This document shows positions 50,559 to 60,200 of a DNA stretch of 64,000 nt, one piece after another. The stretch is from the NCBI RefSeq assembly GCF_014138265.1, contig NZ_JACGXL010000009.1, forward strand, positions 22,116 through 86,115, given 5' to 3'. Both the position numbers and the translations under genes were made by a program. Within the stretch, counting starts at the first letter, position 1; each line of letters opens with the position of its first letter. The notes beneath the pieces were generated by a model, which saw only the letters and a list, made by a program, of their open reading frames with translations, did not search any database and was not told where the DNA came from. The stretch comes from Dokdonella fugitiva (GTDB taxonomy: Bacteria; Pseudomonadota; Gammaproteobacteria; Xanthomonadales; Rhodanobacteraceae).

Positions 50559-52031
50559 TCACCGCATGTCGAACAGGATTCGGTCGAAGGGCGCAACGAG
50601 CAGCCGGCTCAGTTGCGCGCGTGGCAGGTCCAGGCGTTTCGCATCGATAAGGGCGGGTTGATCGTCATCGACGACTCGAAGCGTGATTTCCTGCGCGGGC
50701 GCCTTGCATACGTCCTGCCGCGCTTTCTCGGCACGTTCCGGATCGACCGCATCGCTGTCGCGTTCCGCGAGCTGGAACAACGCGGGGTCGACGTTGGAGC
50801 AGCGCCGAGTGATTTCCTTGACGCGGCGCGTGCTCAGCGTCAGCGCTTGGCTCACGTCGCCCAAGCGAGTGCAGGATGCGAGGTATTGGGGCAACGCCAC
50901 GCCTTCGACGAAGACCGGAATGAGAACGGAAACCGCGCTGTCGGGGGCGTAGTACGTTCCCTTCGGGTCGAGGAAGACATTGGCCTCGATGCGCGTGAAC
51001 GCGCCGCGGTCGGATGCAGCGGTCCAGCCTTTCGAGTGCCCCGAGAACTGCCAGTCGCTCCCGCCGAAGGCGCTCAGTCGAGGAATGGCGTTCGTGTTCT
51101 GGCTGTACGGCAAGGCATGCGCCAATGCGGCTGCACCGTACGTGATCCTGGCTGCGGTCGGATCGCGATTGCCCAATACCGGCGCGACACCCGGCTTTCC
51201 GAACTGCGGCTCGGGCGGCGCGTTGCCATGTTGGGCGTCCAGGTCCCAGCACAAGGAAGCCGCATCGGCCGTGTCCTGCGTGTTCGGCTGTCGATCACTC
51301 GGGTCCCATTCCAGCAAGGGGCGGTCGAATGCGTCCGCGATTCGCTTCGCGCAGAAGTTGCGATCGTGGCCCGACGATTGCGCGTTCGCGGCATCCGTCG
51401 TGGCATTGCAGGTCGTCGGGTCGGGTTCGCGCGAGAGGCCCGAAAGGTTCATGGAAGCGAGCATCATGGCCCAGCTGTCGGCGCAGCCCGGCTGGGCCGG
51501 CGAGGAGCAGATCGCTTGGGTCGGCGTGCTCACGCGGTGGAGGTAGCGCAGCATCAGCAGGTCCTCGCGCGCGAGCGAAGGCGCGACCTCGCTATCGCCG
51601 GATGCATCGGCGAATGCTCCCCACACGCCTTCGGGAATCGTCCACTCCAGCGTTGCCGGCGTGAGCGGAAGTTCGTGGGCGGCAAACGGCGGGTGGGACG
51701 GCAGTGACGCCACCCGCAAGCGCATAGGATGCTCGAGCCGGATGGCTTTCACGCGCGCGCACGTCGGCGCCGAATTCGCCACCGCCGCCTTCTCGCACGC
51801 GGGAACGGCATAGACTTGTTCAGTCGGCGGGACGTCGCGTGGTTGCAGTGAATGCGTTTGATCGCAGGGCTGCGCGCCACACGAGAACGTATTGGTGACG
51901 ACGGAAAAGTAGCCCAGGGAGGCATTGAGTCCGGTCGGATTCTTGACCACGATCGGATGGCATCCAGCAAGGATCAGGAAGGCGAAAGGAACGAGCACAA
52001 CCATCGAACGATCGGTGCGAGTCGTATTCAT
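50559..52031 (-). CDS. Lipoprotein of unknown function
   Basis: A 490-aa protein with a lipoprotein signal: MNTTRTDRSMVVLVPFAFLILAGC, lipobox LAGC at 21-24. The mature protein is Cys-containing (CGAQPC, C, C…). It has 'SWAMMLASMNLSGLSR', 'GSDWQFSGHSKGWTAASDRGAFTRIEANVFLDPKGTYYAPDSAVSVLIPVF' and a C-terminal 'RLLVAPFDRILFD'. No family recognised. A strong SD (AGGAGG) precedes ATG 52031. It is the first gene of the 39.8-52 kb unit; a membrane anchor for the giant partners is a reasonable guess. Confidence 0.7.
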   Translation of the reverse strand: MNTTRTDRSMVVLVPFAFLILAGCHPIVVKNPTGLNASLGYFSVVTNTFSCGAQPCDQTHSLQPRDVPPTEQVYAVPACEKAAVANSAPTCARVKAIRLEHPMRLRVASLPSHPPFAAHELPLTPATLEWTIPEGVWGAFADASGDSEVAPSLAREDLLMLRYLHRVSTPTQAICSSPAQPGCADSWAMMLASMNLSGLSREPDPTTCNATTDAANAQSSGHDRNFCAKRIADAFDRPLLEWDPSDRQPNTQDTADAASLCWDLDAQHGNAPPEPQFGKPGVAPVLGNRDPTAARITYGAAALAHALPYSQNTNAIPRLSAFGGSDWQFSGHSKGWTAASDRGAFTRIEANVFLDPKGTYYAPDSAVSVLIPVFVEGVALPQYLASCTRLGDVSQALTLSTRRVKEITRRCSNVDPALFQLAERDSDAVDPERAEKARQDVCKAPAQEITLRVVDDDQPALIDAKRLDLPRAQLSRLLVAPFDRILFDMR

Positions 52032-52349
52032 CGACGCCTCCTGGTGGGTTGCCGATTGCGCTTGGGTCTGGATCTCGTTCGTCAGCCGAGTGAAGGTGTT
52101 CGGCGGACAATGGCGACGACGAACGACGCGCCGACACGCGGGCGCTCGTCCGTGCTGCAGGAAATTGGGGCGAATGCGGCAGACGACGGCGTCGTGCTGG
52201 CGCAGGAGTCGAATGACACGACCGCAAGCGCCGCGGCAGGCCGCGAACGTGGATCAGGCATGATTTTTCCCCTGTACGGACGGCGCGCGATGCGCGCGCC
52301 GGCCTCGCGATTATTCAGGAGCCGCGTGATCGGTCAACGAGCGTGACGT
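52032..52349. other. Intergenic region upstream of the giant-protein operon
   Basis: 318 bp containing the operon promoter region, a possible small ORF on + (52110-52346) and a GC hairpin at 52281-52301 (CGGCGCGCG-ATG-CGCGCGCCG) just past the XRE gene stop. No sigma-70 boxes stand out. Confidence 0.45.
52110..52346 (+). CDS. Possible small protein (78 aa), doubtful
   Basis: An open frame of 78 codons, MATTNDAPTRGRSSVLQEIGANAADDGVVLAQESNDTT…, starting divergently from the lipoprotein gene. The first 50 residues are polar and alanine-rich, and the last 25 are basic. AAGGTG lies 13 bp upstream. In DNA of this GC content such frames often arise by chance; nothing else supports it. Confidence 0.2.
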   Translation: MATTNDAPTRGRSSVLQEIGANAADDGVVLAQESNDTTASAAAGRERGSGMIFPLYGRRAMRAPASRLFRSRVIGQRA

Positions 52350-52784
52350 TTAGCGGCGCTCCACGGTGGGACTGCCGCGTTCGGCGGCGTGGGCGAGCGC
52401 CTCGGCCACGCTGAGCAACGCATCCCGCGCCTTTCGCTTCATGTTGCGATAGTGCGAAAGCAGCAGTTCCTCCGCGAGATCCTGTGCGTAGCAATCGAGG
52501 TCGACGGCGGGGCTTTCCTGGGCGCCCCGGGTCCTGCGTTCGAACGCGGAACCTTCGCCCGTCGCGAGCCATTCGAACGACACGCCGGTAATCGACGCGA
52601 TCTTCCTGATCCTGTCGACGCCCGGCGTCGTGCCGCGCGCGCTCTCCCACTGCGCCACCGCGCTCGCGGTCACACCGAGTTTTCGCGACAGCGACGCCTG
52701 GGACAGCTTCGACGAAACGCGTGACAGGCGGACGCGGTCGCACAGCCGGGCGCCCGGAACATAAGCGGAATTCATGGTTTTCAT
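52350..52784 (-). CDS. XRE-family HTH regulator
   Basis: A 144-aa protein. Residues ~15-75 are a lambda-Cro/C1-type HTH: 'DRVRLSRVSSKLSQASLSRKLGVTASAVAQWESARGTTPGVDRIRKIASITGVSFEWLATGEG'. The C-terminal ~60 residues are helical with no peptidase motif, so it is not a LexA-like self-cleaving repressor. ATG 52784 is followed closely by ATG 52775 in the same frame. It is divergent from the MazG-like gene, with an 18-bp palindrome between them that is the best operator candidate. Confidence 0.85.
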   Translation of the reverse strand: MKTMNSAYVPGARLCDRVRLSRVSSKLSQASLSRKLGVTASAVAQWESARGTTPGVDRIRKIASITGVSFEWLATGEGSAFERRTRGAQESPAVDLDCYAQDLAEELLLSHYRNMKRKARDALLSVAEALAHAAERGSPTVERR

Positions 52785-52905
52785 TTAGAGCGGCTTCCCC
52801 ATAAGAGCGGCTCAATGGAGTCGGCACGAATGAACGCGCCGATCGCTGTCAGCACCCTAGGATCAGCAATGCCCGAGGTGCAACGTCGAAAACGCCGACG
52901 CCGCG

Positions 52906-52923
52906 TGTAGGAAACTTCCTACA
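52906..52923. promoter_or_regulatory. 18-bp palindrome, candidate XRE operator
   Basis: TGTAGGAAACTTCCTACA, perfect 8-bp arms around a central AC. It lies in the 261-bp divergent region between the XRE gene and the MazG-like gene. No second copy was seen nearby. Confidence 0.6.
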
Positions 52924-53045
52924 TGCACCGCGCGGATCGAGGCGAGCAGAGGCCTGGATCCGTCTTGACGCGACGCACAACGCCAGCGAATCATGCACGC
53001 AACGCCCTGTCTGCGGGCTTCACTCGCCGTTGCGCCGCCGTCGAC

Positions 53046-53372
53046 ATGACCTTCAGTGACCTGCAAGCATCAGCCCTGCAGTTGAACGCGCTCTACGAAC
53101 AGCTCGAGACCCGCAAGTACGGGCGCACCTGGACCACGCAAGAACTGGCGCTCGGTTTCGTCGGTGACGTCGGCGATCTGGCGAAGCTGATCCAGGCGAA
53201 TGCAGGCATCCGCACCATCGACGACTGCAAGGCGAAGCTCGGTCACGAGTTGTCCGATTGCCTGTGGTCGATCATGGTGCTCGCCGACAAGTGCGGTATC
53301 GATCTCGAAGCCGAGTTCGTCGAGAACACCCGCGGATTGGCGGATCATCTGCGCAGCGAGCTGGGCACGTAG
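53046..53372 (+). CDS. MazG-like nucleotide pyrophosphohydrolase
   Basis: A 108-aa, all-helical protein. It reads 'ALGFVGDVGDLAKLIQANAGI' then 'KLGHELSDCLWSIMVLADKCGIDLEAEF', which matches the short MazG-like / all-alpha NTP-PPase family (metal-binding E-x-x-D in HELSD). In the first helix the usual E-E-x-x-E is replaced by G-D-V-G-D, so metal ligands are partly aspartates. Such enzymes remove abnormal nucleotides. The start is ATG 53046. Confidence 0.7.
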   Translation: MTFSDLQASALQLNALYEQLETRKYGRTWTTQELALGFVGDVGDLAKLIQANAGIRTIDDCKAKLGHELSDCLWSIMVLADKCGIDLEAEFVENTRGLADHLRSELGT

Positions 53373-53428
53373 TCGCCCGCTCCGCAGCGACGCGCCCAGG
53401 CGCGCGCCGGGTCGACGAGGCCAGCGGG

Positions 53429-53941
53429 CTACTTCGGCAGGCTCGAACGAATCCGCTCCGCGGTTTCCGCCAGCTGCGTGGCGGACGCGCGCACCCGCTC
53501 GCGCCGCCGCGCATCGTCGCTCGCATCGTGCAGCGTGCCGCGTGGACGGCCGGCACTCTCGAACGTCGCGAGTTGCGGTGGGCCGATGCCCCAATCACTG
53601 CCTTTCTGCCGAGGCACGACATGGAAATGGAAATGCGGCGTTTCCTGCCCGCTGTAGACGCCGTTGTTCTGGAACGTGAGGATGCCGAGAGGGTCGTAAG
53701 CACTCACGAGTGCCTCGGCGACCCGCTTCGCCGCGACGAGGATGGCTTCGCATTCGGGGCGCGAAAGATCGAGCAGCGTCGCGACATGCCGACGCGTGAT
53801 CACGCAACACTGGCCCACTTCGAACTGCCACGGATTGATCACGGTGAGCGTGTGCTCGCCTTCTTCGATGATCGCCCACCGATCGTCGCGAGCGGCCGTT
53901 TCGCACAGGTCGCACGGATCTCTCACGGGCAGCTCGATCAA
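53429..53941 (-). CDS. HIT-family protein
   Basis: A 170-aa protein with the histidine triad HFHFHVVPR (His103, His105, His107) and an N-terminal CxxC (Cys10, Cys13) as in zinc-containing Hint/HIT hydrolases. 'NGVYSGQETPH' precedes the triad as expected. HIT proteins cleave nucleoside phosphoramidates or dinucleoside polyphosphates. No ATG fits: the start is TTG 53941, which has GGGAG at good spacing on the - strand. The last ~45 residues are a helical tail not usual in the family. Confidence 0.85.
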   Translation of the reverse strand: MIELPVRDPCDLCETAARDDRWAIIEEGEHTLTVINPWQFEVGQCCVITRRHVATLLDLSRPECEAILVAAKRVAEALVSAYDPLGILTFQNNGVYSGQETPHFHFHVVPRQKGSDWGIGPPQLATFESAGRPRGTLHDASDDARRRERVRASATQLAETAERIRSSLPK

Positions 53942-54093
53942 TGGTGTTCTCTCCCGGCACGACAGGCCGACTCATCGAAGGCGCGCAGCGTACCGCCTGG
54001 CCAAACGCCCATGCAATCCAATCGCGACGACGATGCGCCGACCGCGTGCGCCTGCGCGACCCGCGCCCGAGCTCGCCGCACCCCACGCACTCC

Positions 54094-54116
54094 GTAGGAG
54101 CGCACCCTGTGCGCGA
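54094..54116. repeat. REP-like element, copy 2
   Basis: GTAGGAGCGCACCCTGTGCG followed by CGA. It contains the perfect hairpin GCGCAC-CCT-GTGCGC. It matches copy 1 (37274-37296) at 21 of 23 positions. Confidence 0.7.
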
Positions 54117-54211
54117 CCGGCGCCTCCACACAACCGCCATCGCTGCATCACAGCGCGCAAACACTGCCACTCCGCCGCGTTCCGCTCCCACCGCGCCCCG
54201 TCGCCCGTTGC

Positions 54212-54240
54212 TTGAGTTTGCCCCCCGACAGGAAAACAAT
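54212..54240 (+). promoter_or_regulatory. Candidate sigma-70 promoter
   Basis: TTGAGT (54212-54217), a 17-bp spacer and AACAAT (54235-54240). Four of six bases match consensus in each box. The start codon of the glycine-rich protein gene is 26 bp downstream. Confidence 0.45.
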
Positions 54241-54266
54241 GCCCTCATCACAAGGGGCCCTCGACG

Positions 54267-56119
54267 ATGCGAACCCACACCGCTGCAACCACGGCAGCGA
54301 TCCTCGCGTCACTCGCATTCCCCGCCGCCTACGCACCGCCCGCCGCAGCCGACACCCTCGTCGTCGGCTGCACACCCAACGAATTCATCGCCGCGATCAA
54401 CCAGGCCAACGCGAGCGCCGGCAGCACCACGCTGATGCTCGCGTCCGCGTGCGTCTACACATTCACGACGCCCGACAATGCGTGGTACGGCGGCAATGCG
54501 CTGCCGCCGATCCAGTCCGACATCGTGATCGAAGGCAACGGCGCGCGCCTCGTGCGCGCACCGGTCGGCCCGCCGTTTCGCTTCTTCACCGTTTTCGGCA
54601 ACGTGCCGGGCCCGAGCGGGGATCTCACGCTGCACGACCTGCAGCTGCAAGGCGGCCTCGCCAAGGGCGGCGACAGCTTTCGCGGCGGCGGTGGCGCCGG
54701 CATGGGCGGCGCGATCTTCAATCGCGGCAACGTGCATCTGGATGGGGTCACGCTGAGCGCGAACACGGCGCAGGGCGGCGCTTCCGGCGCGGGCAGTGCC
54801 GCCGTCATCGGAGGTGGCGGCCTGGGGCAGAACGCACTTGCCGGTGGTGGCGGCGGCGGGTTCGGCGTCGGCTTCGTCGCGCAGGTTCCGCTGAGCAGCG
54901 GCGGTCTCGGCATCGGTGGCGGCGGTGGGGGAGGCGGCGGATTCCTCGCCACGGAAACGGCTACGACGCGACCGGCGCCGCGGGCGGCGCCGGCGCCGGC
55001 CCCGCCGGATTCGGCGCGGCGGGTGGCGGCGGTTGCTGCGAGGCCGGCGGCAATGCCGGCGACGGTGGGGGCGGTGGCGCCGGCGAAGGCTTCGACAGCA
55101 TCGGCGGCGCCGGTGGCGGCTTCGGTTTCGGTGGTGCTGCCGGCGGCAGCTCACCCGTCGGCGGCGGCGGTGGGGGTGGTGGAATCGGCGGCGGTGGCGG
55201 CGGCTCCGTCCTGTTCGGTGGTGGCGGCGGCGGTGGCTTCGGCGGCGGCGGCGGTGCCGGCGCGGCGTCGGACTCGCCTCAAGGCCACGGGGGCGCCGGT
55301 GGTTTCGGCGGTGGTGGCGGCGGCTCGCCGATCGCGGGCGGTGTCGGCGGATTCGGCGGCGGCAACGGCGGCCTCGGCGGTGGCGGCGGTGCCGGCATGG
55401 GCGGCGCCGTGTTCAACCTCGGCGGCACGCTCTCCCTCAGCAACAGCAGCTTCGCGAACAACGAAGCCCACGGCGGCATCGGCGCGAACGGCGGCAGCGA
55501 CGGCGCCGCCTTCGGCAGTGCGATCTTCAACCTGCAGGGCACCGTCGCCATCCAGGACAGCACCATCGCCTTCAACATCGCCACGGCCAGCAACGCCGGC
55601 GGCGCGCTGTACAACCTCGGCTACCTGCGCAACGACGACGGCGGCACGTGGCCGATGCCATCGCTCGTCGATATCCGCAACAGCATCCTTTCCAACAGCA
55701 GCGGCACCGGACCCGCCATCGATCTCGTCGCGAACGCCCCCGCGCTGGTGAGCGGCGGCGCACCCAACATCGCGACGGCCACCGTGACGCTCGACGGCAC
55801 CGACATCGTCGTGACCCGCAACGCATCCGGCAACGGCCTCATCACCGGAACGCCGATCACGCTGGATCCGCAACTCGGGCCGCTGCAGGACAACGGTGGC
55901 CCCACCGAGACGCTGGCGTTGTCCGTTGGCAGTGTGGCCATCGACAATGGAAGCACCACTGCGACGACAGATCAGCGCGGTTATCCGCGCCCTGAAGGCG
56001 CTGCGCCGGGTATTGGTGCGTACGAATCCGACTACATCGTCGACCTGATTTTCAGCTACGGATTCGAGGAGGTGCGGTCGAACTTCCCACTCCAAGAGTC
56101 TGATCCAGCCTTGCGTTGA
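54267..56119 (+). pseudogene. Secreted glycine-rich surface protein, frameshifted
   Basis: The first frame encodes a signal peptide (MRTHTAATTAAILASLAFPAAYA…) and a beta-helix-like domain up to ~residue 230. It then turns into a nonsense Pro/Ala/Arg-rich translation. In the frame one base back the sequence becomes long GGGGG runs and then a clear C-terminal part: 'LDPQLGPLQDNGGPTETLALSVGSVAIDNGS… DQRGYPRPEGAAPGIGAYES', the choice-of-anchor Q / polymorphic-outer-membrane-type ending, followed by 'DLIFSYGFEEV'. One base is missing, most likely near 54953 (ACGGAAAC). The whole gene would encode about 617 residues. An assembly or sequencing error in a G-rich tract is possible. Confidence 0.7.
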
Positions 56120-56170
56120 GTCGTTGAAGTACGTCGAATCACACTCATGAAACGGCTGGCAGTTGCAAAA

Positions 56171-57217
56171 TCAGCGGGGATCTTCCGGGTGCTTGTCCTC
56201 ATCGTTCAGGGTGCGGAGAAAGGCGACAAGCGCTTCCTGCTCCTCGTTGCTGAAGTTCGCCCCGCGATCGGGTGCGGAGTAGTACAGCTCGTGCTTCACC
56301 GCTTCGCGCAGCGTGGCGATGGAGCCGTCGTGCATGTACGGCGATGTGAGGGAAACGTTGCGCAGGCTCGGTGTTCGGAAGGCCCCGATGTCGGCGATCT
56401 GATGGGTGACCAGGAAGCGTCCTAGTGCAGCGATTTCTTGGCTCGACTGCACAGTAGTGCCGAGGTCGTTCGGCTCGATCGCGATGGCACGATCGACCAA
56501 TCCGCGGACATTCGCCCGCAAATGATTCGCGCCGATTCCCTGATTGTGAAACGCGCCATCCGTGAAGGGCGCAGTGTCCTTGCCGACGGAGTGGCATACG
56601 GTGCACCTTGCCCGTCCCGCGAAGAGCCGGTATCCGGAGGCTTCTTGCGTCGTGATCGCCGCCAGATCATTCAAAAAAAAATATTGATCGAACCGAGAAT
56701 TCGATGTCTTTAAGGTGGAGACGTACGCTGCCAAAGATCGGGCGATGTTCTCCACCTTCATCGGTTCATTGGCGCCATACGCATCCGCATACGCTCGGCG
56801 CAAGAAGCGATCGCCAGCGACGCGATCCTCGATATCCCCGGGCGTCCGGAGGCCCTGCTCCCGCGGGCTCAACAGCGGGTCCAGCACGAGCATCTCAAGA
56901 CTACTTCGCCTTCCGTCCCAGAACAACGTGGCGCGATCGACGGAGTCGAGCAAGCTAGGCGCATTACGGGTTCCGGACATTCCATGAATGCCCTCTGAGA
57001 GCGACGTGGAATCGGAGAACGCACGAGTGGGCTGATGGCATTCGGCGCAGCTGATTTTACCGTCGGCACTCAGTTGTTTGGCATGGAACAGAATCGCGCC
57101 AAATTGTGCAATTTGGCCTCGAGCACCGTCGGATGCCGGCGCAGCGTTGACGGCCAGAACGCATGTCATCGCGAAGGTCGCAGCTTTTTCTGACAAGAGC
57201 GCGAGAGAATTTCGCAT
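56171..57217 (-). CDS. Di-haem cytochrome c peroxidase-like protein
   Basis: A 348-aa protein with a signal peptide (MRNSLALLSEKAATFAMTCVLAVNA). Two haem c motifs are seen: CAECH at 57-61 and CTVCH at 205-209. The region around them has the CcpA/MauG layout: 'GxLLFHDKxLSADGKISCAECHxPxRAFSD'-like and 'FRTPSLRNVSLTSPYMHDGS' with the distal Met/His candidates. The likely reaction is peroxide reduction or, if MauG-like, protein modification. There is an A9 tract in the coding sequence at 56673-56681, which encodes FFL on the - strand. It is divergent from the 57274 gene. Confidence 0.85.
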   Translation of the reverse strand: MRNSLALLSEKAATFAMTCVLAVNAAPASDGARGQIAQFGAILFHAKQLSADGKISCAECHQPTRAFSDSTSLSEGIHGMSGTRNAPSLLDSVDRATLFWDGRRSSLEMLVLDPLLSPREQGLRTPGDIEDRVAGDRFLRRAYADAYGANEPMKVENIARSLAAYVSTLKTSNSRFDQYFFLNDLAAITTQEASGYRLFAGRARCTVCHSVGKDTAPFTDGAFHNQGIGANHLRANVRGLVDRAIAIEPNDLGTTVQSSQEIAALGRFLVTHQIADIGAFRTPSLRNVSLTSPYMHDGSIATLREAVKHELYYSAPDRGANFSNEEQEALVAFLRTLNDEDKHPEDPR

Positions 57218-57273
57218 GCGAAATTTTCGATCTTATGGTAGTTAGTGGATAACAATTTTATTGTTGATTCTAT
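57218..57273. promoter_or_regulatory. AT-rich divergent promoter region
   Basis: 56 bp with very low GC compared with the rest of the window (ATTTTCGATCTTATGG…, AACAATTTTATTGTTGATTC). It contains an inverted repeat AACAAT-TTT-ATTGTT (57251-57265) and is placed between the divergent peroxidase and repeat-protein genes, so it should drive one or both. Confidence 0.55.
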
Positions 57274-60200
57274 ATGAGAAAAAGTTTATACGTAATCTTC
57301 GTGACGGCGCGCTATATGCGAGCGCAAGTAGTCGCAGCCATTCGTTGCGCGATCGCTCTGGTTGTAGTCTCTATTGCGACCAATGCAATGGCGACGCAAT
57401 ACATCTACGACGCGCAGAATCGCCTGAAGTCCGTCACCGACGCGAGCGGTAACACGGCTGAGTACGTGTACGACGCGGTCGGCAATCTCCTGGAAGTCCG
57501 CCGGTACAGCTCCAGTCAATTGAGCATCTCGTCGTTCGCACCGCCAGCAGGGCCTGCCGGCGCAGCGGTGACGATCAACGGCACTGGCTTCGACGTGGTC
57601 GCTTCCGGCAACCAAGTGGCGTTCAATGGTGCTCCTGCCGTGGTCGGTCAGGCGACAGCCACTTCGCTGGCGGTCACGGTGCCCGCTTTGGCGAGCAGCG
57701 GCAAGATCAGCGTCACCGCCCACGGACAGACGGTGCAGAGCACCGGCGATTTCGTGGTGACGGCGGATAGTGGCGCTCCGACAATCACCGGCTTCACCCC
57801 TGCCTGCGCTCCGGCGGGGCAGACCGTTACGGTTACGGGTACGAACTTCGACGTTCTCCCTAATGCGACGCGGGTCGAGGTGGGCGAACGCGTTGCCAGC
57901 TCGACGGTCTCATCGCCGACGACGCTCACCTTCAAGGCCCCTCAGGCGACGATCGGTGGAAGAGTACGGGTCACCACGTCGAAGGGGTCGGTGGAGAGCG
58001 CCGATCTCTTGGCGGTGTGGCCTACGGGTATTGTCTGCAACGGCACCTGGATAGAAAGCCATTGGGCGAGCGCGGACGGCCCTGCAACCGCTATTTCGCT
58101 GGACCTGTCGAAGAGTTCGCTGCTCTACTTCCACGGGCAGAAGGGTCAATGGCTGAGCGTGCAGGCGTCCAACGTGGCGCCAGCGGGCAGCTACGTCAGT
58201 GTCTGGCTCGTCCTTCCGGACGGGACCACCGTCACGACATCGCCCGTCCGCTTCGGTCCGACCGATGGCTACACGGTCGATCTGCCGCCGCTGCCCGCAA
58301 CAGGCACGTATGCGGTTCGTTTCCAGGCGACATCGTCGACGGCCGTGACGGCGAGTGTCGTGATCGAGTCCGCGCTCATGCTGACGGCCGACGCGCCAGC
58401 GACGCAGGTGGCTGTTAGTGTCGGGCGCACGCGGCGCTTTGCGTTTACGACCGACGGCACGTCGGAGCTCAGCTTGGGCGTCGATCCGGTCGTGCTCACA
58501 CCCGCGAACCACCGCGCGGCGCTGTCGCAGATCTATGCCCCGGACGGAAGGGTCATTCCGGGTTGGGGACAAACTGTTCTCAGCTGCTGGGATACGACGT
58601 CGCCATCGGGGTGCCATATCCTGATGCCCCATCTGAGTGCGGGCACGTACGCTGTCGGCTTCAGTGCCGACACGAATGTAGCGGCCGACGCGACAGTCTG
58701 GTTGTCGAACGATATCGCTCCGACATTGCAACCGGGCGTGCCTGTGCAGGTTACGACGACTCGCTACGGGCAAACGGCCCGCTTGCACTTCTACGGCACC
58801 GCGGGTAGCGGCGTCTCCATCGACCTCGCGAATCTCCAGCTCCCGCAAAGCGGCGGGACGTACGTCTTCGTGCGCGATCCTGACGATATCGCATTGAGCG
58901 CCAACCAGACGACAACGCAATACGTGGCAGCCGGCGGCTCCATGCTGACGATTCCGTTCCTGCCGAAGACTGGCACGTACACGGTTCTCGTCACCCCCAT
59001 CAATGGCAGCGCCACGAGCATGGAAGCGACGCTCGACCCTGGCGTCCCGCTCATCGTTGATGGCCCGGTCAAGGCTCTTTCGACCAACCTGCGAGGAAAG
59101 GGCATACGCCTCGTCGTCGATATGGTCGCCGGACAGAAAGTCGGTGTGGGAATCACCAATATCGCGGTGACCGGGTCGACCGGCTATCCGGGCTACTCGT
59201 TATACGCGCCCGGTGGAACGAAGCTGTCGACCGGCACGTGCCCGCCCACAACCACGCCCGGATGCGAGCTCGACTTGGGTCCGACGCGCGTTGCCGGCCG
59301 CTATGCGATCACGATCGAGCCACCGACCGATGCCAATGGGATGAGCCTGAGCGCCCAGGCAACGAGCGACATCGTCGTAGCAGATACCGTCGGCACGCGC
59401 GCACGGTCGATCGCGATCAGCCGGTACGGTGGCAATGCGCGCGTGGCCCTGCAAGGGACTCCGGGAGCAGGCCGGACGATCACGATCACGGATTTCGTGC
59501 CGACACCGGTTGGCAAGCACATGATCGTCAGCGTCTTGCTTCCGGACGGTCGCCCCTTGAACACGACGACGCCCCTCTACGTGGCGCTGGATCAGTCGAG
59601 CAGCACCGCGACCCTCAAGATCGGCGCTTTTCCGATCGAGGGCACATACGACGTCTTTTTCGATCCTCGCGATGCGGCGTTGGCGAGCTTCAAAGTCCAG
59701 GTCGGCGCGGGTGTCGACGTCACCGGGCCAGGAGGCGTCTCCATCCACAAGGACGTCGTTCCGGGGCCATGGGCACGCGCCGTGTTTGCAGGTCTTGTCG
59801 GCGATCACAAAGCCGTCGGCATGGATATCACCAGCTTGACCAACCCGACGGGTACCAATGCCTCGTTGTCGGTATTTGATCCTGACAAGTGGGGCATGGT
59901 TCAGCGCGACACGATTTCGCTGCTGTCGACGTGCCCCACCTCGAGTTCGGGATGTGACTTCGACCTGCCCGATCTGACCATCAGTGGAAACTATCAGGTC
60001 TTGGCCGAACTGCCCGTGACAAAGCCCGACGATGCCGTGGTGCAGATCTCGGTGAACAGCGACATCGTCGTGCAAGGGTCGAGTGGAACCTTCAACCTGG
60101 CCGCGCGCGGACAGAATGGAAGACTCCTTTTCGATGCGGCCGCAGGACACAGTCCTTGCATCAAGACGACGCGTTTGTCGCCCACGGGTGCCGACAGGTT

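Larger units (their letters stand above)
53942..54266. other. Intergenic region upstream of the glycine-rich protein
   Basis: 325 bp with a REP-like element (54094-54116) and a candidate promoter (54212-54240) close to the next gene. Otherwise no supported feature. Confidence 0.5.

Noticed and set aside
52281..52301. GC hairpin past the XRE gene as a terminator
   Set aside because: A 9-bp stem is present but on the - strand it is followed by a purine-rich GGGGAAAAA stretch, not a T-tract.
57246..57259. GGATAACAATTTT resembles the right half of the lac operator
   Set aside because: The left half is absent and there is no LacI-family gene nearby. An AT-rich stretch gives such matches easily.
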